DNA of 55,864 nucleotides from CAJBLF01 sp964430205 (GTDB lineage: Bacteria > Patescibacteriota > Gracilibacteria > Absconditabacterales > Absconditicoccaceae). Below the pieces are notes generated by a model, which saw only the letters and a program-made list of their open reading frames with translations, had not been told where the DNA came from and searched no databases. The translations under genes were made by a program, and so were the position numbers. Every line of letters begins with the position of its first letter. Position 1 is the first letter of the stretch. The DNA lies in the NCBI GenBank assembly GCA_964430205.1, contig CAYSER010000005.1, positions 1 through 55,864 on the forward strand. Reading direction: 5' to 3'. Shown here piece by piece: positions 54,062-55,864 of the stretch.

Positions 54062-54646
54062 TTAGCTCATGAGTTCTACTTTATCTAGATCTATAACTAC
54101 AGGCGTTAATCTTCATAGCATCTCGATATTGACTACTGCAGTTCACTTCTCTGGATCGATATTCCTTACACTTCCTTTCATTCCTTTGAAATCTCATGTC
54201 TTGAGCAATACTACATCGCCCTCTTTGAATGGAATCTTCAATTCTGATCTTTCTTGAGATTTCTTGATCTGATCAATTATCTTATCATATTCTTCGTCGC
54301 TTAATGGTATAGGGCGTGTTTCGGCGCCTACTATCAATCTCACTCAAGGAGTATTCCTTATGACATACCGTATCCTATCATTCATCTTCGATTTTATGAA
54401 TACATATCATGGATAGAGTTTCTTCTGTTTGATCACCTTTTCGCCTTTTTTGAGTGATGATTCGTTAATCATGGGAGACATATAATCTTCCACAGTATCC
54501 ATCAGGTCCTGTTTCTTTATCCTTTCCTTCAAGTTCTCTATAACTAAGTCTTCTTGTCCAGATACGACACTGAGTACATACCGTTTATAGGTATTATCCT
54601 CTATCTGTCTTTTGATCTCTCAAGTACTTGCTTCTGACTTTTGCAT
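54062..54646 (-). CDS. nusG: Transcription elongation factor NusG
   Basis: A 194-aa protein: NGN domain opening K-(CGG)-YVLSVVSGQED and DRI-(CGG)-YVIRNTPGV, where both CGG fall on conserved NusG Trp positions; KKLYPGYVFI (Gly by UGA); C-terminal KOW domain FKEGDVVLLKTGDFKGMKG. A ~30-residue N-terminal extension precedes the NGN core. Links RNA polymerase to the ribosome/Rho. Confidence 0.95.
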
Positions 54647-54707
54647 ACTGAACGATAAAACAATAAAACGATCACACGCCTAAACGATACTGTTTAGGTA
54701 TTGCTCA

Positions 54708-54890
54708 TTATTTCATAATGCTGTAAAATCGATTGTATATCCCGGAGAATACGGTATCTGTCGCTATGAAGTATACGCCAGCGATCAGTATGGCTGCAAA
54801 TATTGCAATAGTCAGATTGATAAAATCTTTCTTGGTGGGATGCTTCAATTTCTTGACAGTCTCCAGACTATCATAGATGAATTTCATCAT
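54708..54890 (-). CDS. secE: Preprotein translocase subunit SecE
   Basis: A 60-aa single-helix protein: FIYDSLETVKKLKHPTKKD (amphipathic cytosolic helix) then FINLTIAIFAAILIAGVYFI. Classic secE-nusG order. AAAGGGAAC directly upstream of ATG 54890 is a usable Shine-Dalgarno. Confidence 0.93.
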   Translation of the reverse strand: MMKFIYDSLETVKKLKHPTKKDFINLTIAIFAAILIAGVYFIATDTVFSGIYNRFYSIMK

Positions 54891-54964
54891 GTTCCCTTTT
54901 TTTCAATAATAAAAAAAGTTTTGCAGATTCTTTGTATCGAAATGCAAGATGTTTTCAAGAGAAA

Positions 54965-54992
54965 ATTATATCAACTAACCGGTAACAACCAA
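54965..54992 (-). promoter_or_regulatory. Promoter for secE-nusG-rplK-rplA
   Basis: Minus-strand TTGGTT (54987-54992), 16-nt spacer, TATAAT (54965-54970). The -35 region lies in a TTAGTTATTGGTTGTTACC repeat-like stretch. Confidence 0.55.
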
Positions 54993-55060
54993 TAACTAAC
55001 AATTGCTGAACGCTTTTTTTTGATTGCTGCTTGTTCATAATCAATCGTTAGTCGGAACCT

Positions 55061-55801
55061 CTACCCTACCGCACAGACATATCTAGTCGTCAGTGACGAG
55101 GATGTATTGAAATCTTTAGGATTCACATATGCGATGACCCTTGGTTTTCTCCTATGCATAGCGACAAGATCCTTGAAGATACTGATCAATGCTGATTTCT
55201 TCCTTCTATTTTGAAGTGCTTCATCTATCTCTTTCTGCTCATCTGCTTTCCTTTTGGACGATGATTGGCAAACATCGATATTAGTAATGACTGCTATGGC
55301 ATACTCTTTTTTGTGTTTTCAGATCCGGTTCATCAATGCCTTCACTTTCGATGTTGTCACCTTCTGGCCTATGCTGAGATGGAGAACCCCTTCTATATCT
55401 GTTATCATCCTAAAGAACGGCATCTGAAGGCGGATTTGATCTGCGAGTTGACTATCAGCCTCATTTGCCATCTTCGCTCCTATATCACCGGCGATTTCTT
55501 TCTTCTTATGCGAGGATATGTCCATGGTTTTCCCCAGAATAGCTCCATAGGTATTCATGTCCATGATGATGTGTTTATCATCTGTCGATTGTTGTGAAAG
55601 CACGAGCAATCGTTTTTTTTGATGATCGAGCAAAAAACATCCCGCAGCCTGGAGTAATCCGGTATAGAAATGAGGCCCTTGCGGTATTATAGCGATAGTA
55701 TATGGTTTTTTGAGCGATGGTTTGAGTGTCGGTATCAGTTCGGTAGCTCATACCGCATATCCCATCACTTGTTCTGCCAAGAGTTCCGGTGCAATAGACA
55801 T
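55061..55801 (-). CDS. MEMO1-family-like protein, degenerate
   Basis: A 246-aa protein. Order of weak motifs follows the MEMO/AMMECR1-associated family: an opening IIPQGPHFYTGLLQAAG (family: PHAGY.YSG), YGAILGKTMDIS (family TPLG.V.VD), DSQLADQIRLQMPFF (family EHSLEVQLPFL), GVLHLSIG (family IVPI..G), EYAIAVITNIDVC (family ..V.SSDFSH). The metal-ligand His of active homologs are mostly missing, so it is either divergent or inactive. Start ATG 55801 sits next to a 9-bp tandem repeat. Confidence 0.5.
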
Positions 55802-55807
55802 TATATA

Positions 55808-55864
55808 ATGAATTTAGAATTTAGAATTTAGAATTTAGAATTTAGAATTTAGAATTTAGAATTT
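55808..55864. repeat. 9-bp tandem repeat (GAATTTAGA), at least six copies, cut by window end
   Basis: Perfect head-to-tail copies of a 9-nt unit from 55808 to the last base; on the coding strand it reads AAATTCTAAATTCTAAATTC, ending about 6 nt before the MEMO-like start. Confidence 0.9.

Noticed and set aside
1..55864. Many genes appearing broken by TGA, as if pseudogenes or a frameshifted assembly
   Set aside because: TGA falls at conserved Gly positions and frames continue with intact motifs; the alternative code explains all of them.
55808..55864. CRISPR array or satellite
   Set aside because: Units are 9 nt with no spacers.

Overview
The window reads as part of a chromosome from the candidate order Absconditabacterales (formerly SR1, Patescibacteria/CPR) using an alternative genetic code. 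UGA is glycine in almost every gene: it encodes the first Gly of the FtsA GGG motif, the MiaB Gly next to the radical-SAM cysteines, the prepilin cleavage Gly and a lipobox Gly. CGG and CGA fall on invariant Trp positions (IF2 PEDWGGD, NusG KWYVL, UppS DGN..WA, DnaE RWAK, cytochrome b5 CW, YjbQ WQ), while conserved Arg uses AGA/AGG/CGT/CGC. This is the code with UGA=Gly and CGA/CGG=Trp. The window opens with the 3' part of a tRNA that has anticodon CCG in a tRNA-Trp body, which fits. All coordinates below read through UGA; stops are UAA/UAG.

Layout. 1-1348 (+): tRNA, nth, PAP2 phosphatase. 1352-5998 (-): TRM11-like methylase, a 97-aa protein and a 1058-aa coiled-coil protein of unknown function. 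6141-9171 (-): ftsA, ftsZ, atpC. 9382-13079 (-): uppS, dnaN, a type IV pilin-like protein, a nucleotidyltransferase-like protein. 13276-18874: prs (+), miaB (-), a small ORF (+), a membrane-anchored endonuclease/exonuclease/phosphatase protein (+), a TIM-barrel protein (+). 18927-26409 (-): four paralogous membrane-anchored surface proteins (D, C, B, A), then trigger factor and a 66-aa protein. 26659-30058 (+): infB, pth, a cytochrome b5-like lipoprotein. 30101-38897 (-): a VirB2/TrbC-like pilin subunit, dnaE without a PHP domain, an NrnA-like DHH phosphoesterase, a sugar-phosphate transferase, ligA, a DUF2461 protein. 39129-42010 (+): a penicillin-binding protein and ybaB. 42101-43503 (-): yjbQ, ispH. 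43647-46296: a small ORF (+), a Kef-type antiporter (-), a small basic protein (+). 46530-52024 (+): gyrA, HtrA-type protease, TPR protein, ftsX. 52106-55801 (-): MEMO-like protein, secE, nusG, a membrane protein, rplK, rplA.

How the genes fit together. Most are housekeeping: replication (dnaE, dnaN, ligA, gyrA), translation (infB, pth, rplA/K), division and wall (ftsA, ftsZ, ftsX, uppS, PBP, PAP2), RNA modification (miaB, TRM11-like), and isoprenoid, PRPP and proteostasis genes. The distinctive part is cell-surface biology: the four-gene fibre-like cluster, two kinds of pilin subunit, an HtrA protease and lipoproteins, as expected of a small attached or predatory lineage (inference). Shine-Dalgarno motifs are rare. 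Several promoters match TTGNNN-16/17-TATAAT, and a few lie so close to the start codon that the mRNA would be nearly leaderless.

No gene-free stretch exceeds 300 bases if the small ORF at 16419 ends near 16760. The longest gaps (16761-17038, 26410-26658, 46297-46529, 38898-39128, 9172-9381, 45830-46035, 13080-13275) hold promoters, terminators, inverted repeats and one candidate small RNA. No rRNA, CRISPR array, transposase or prophage was seen.
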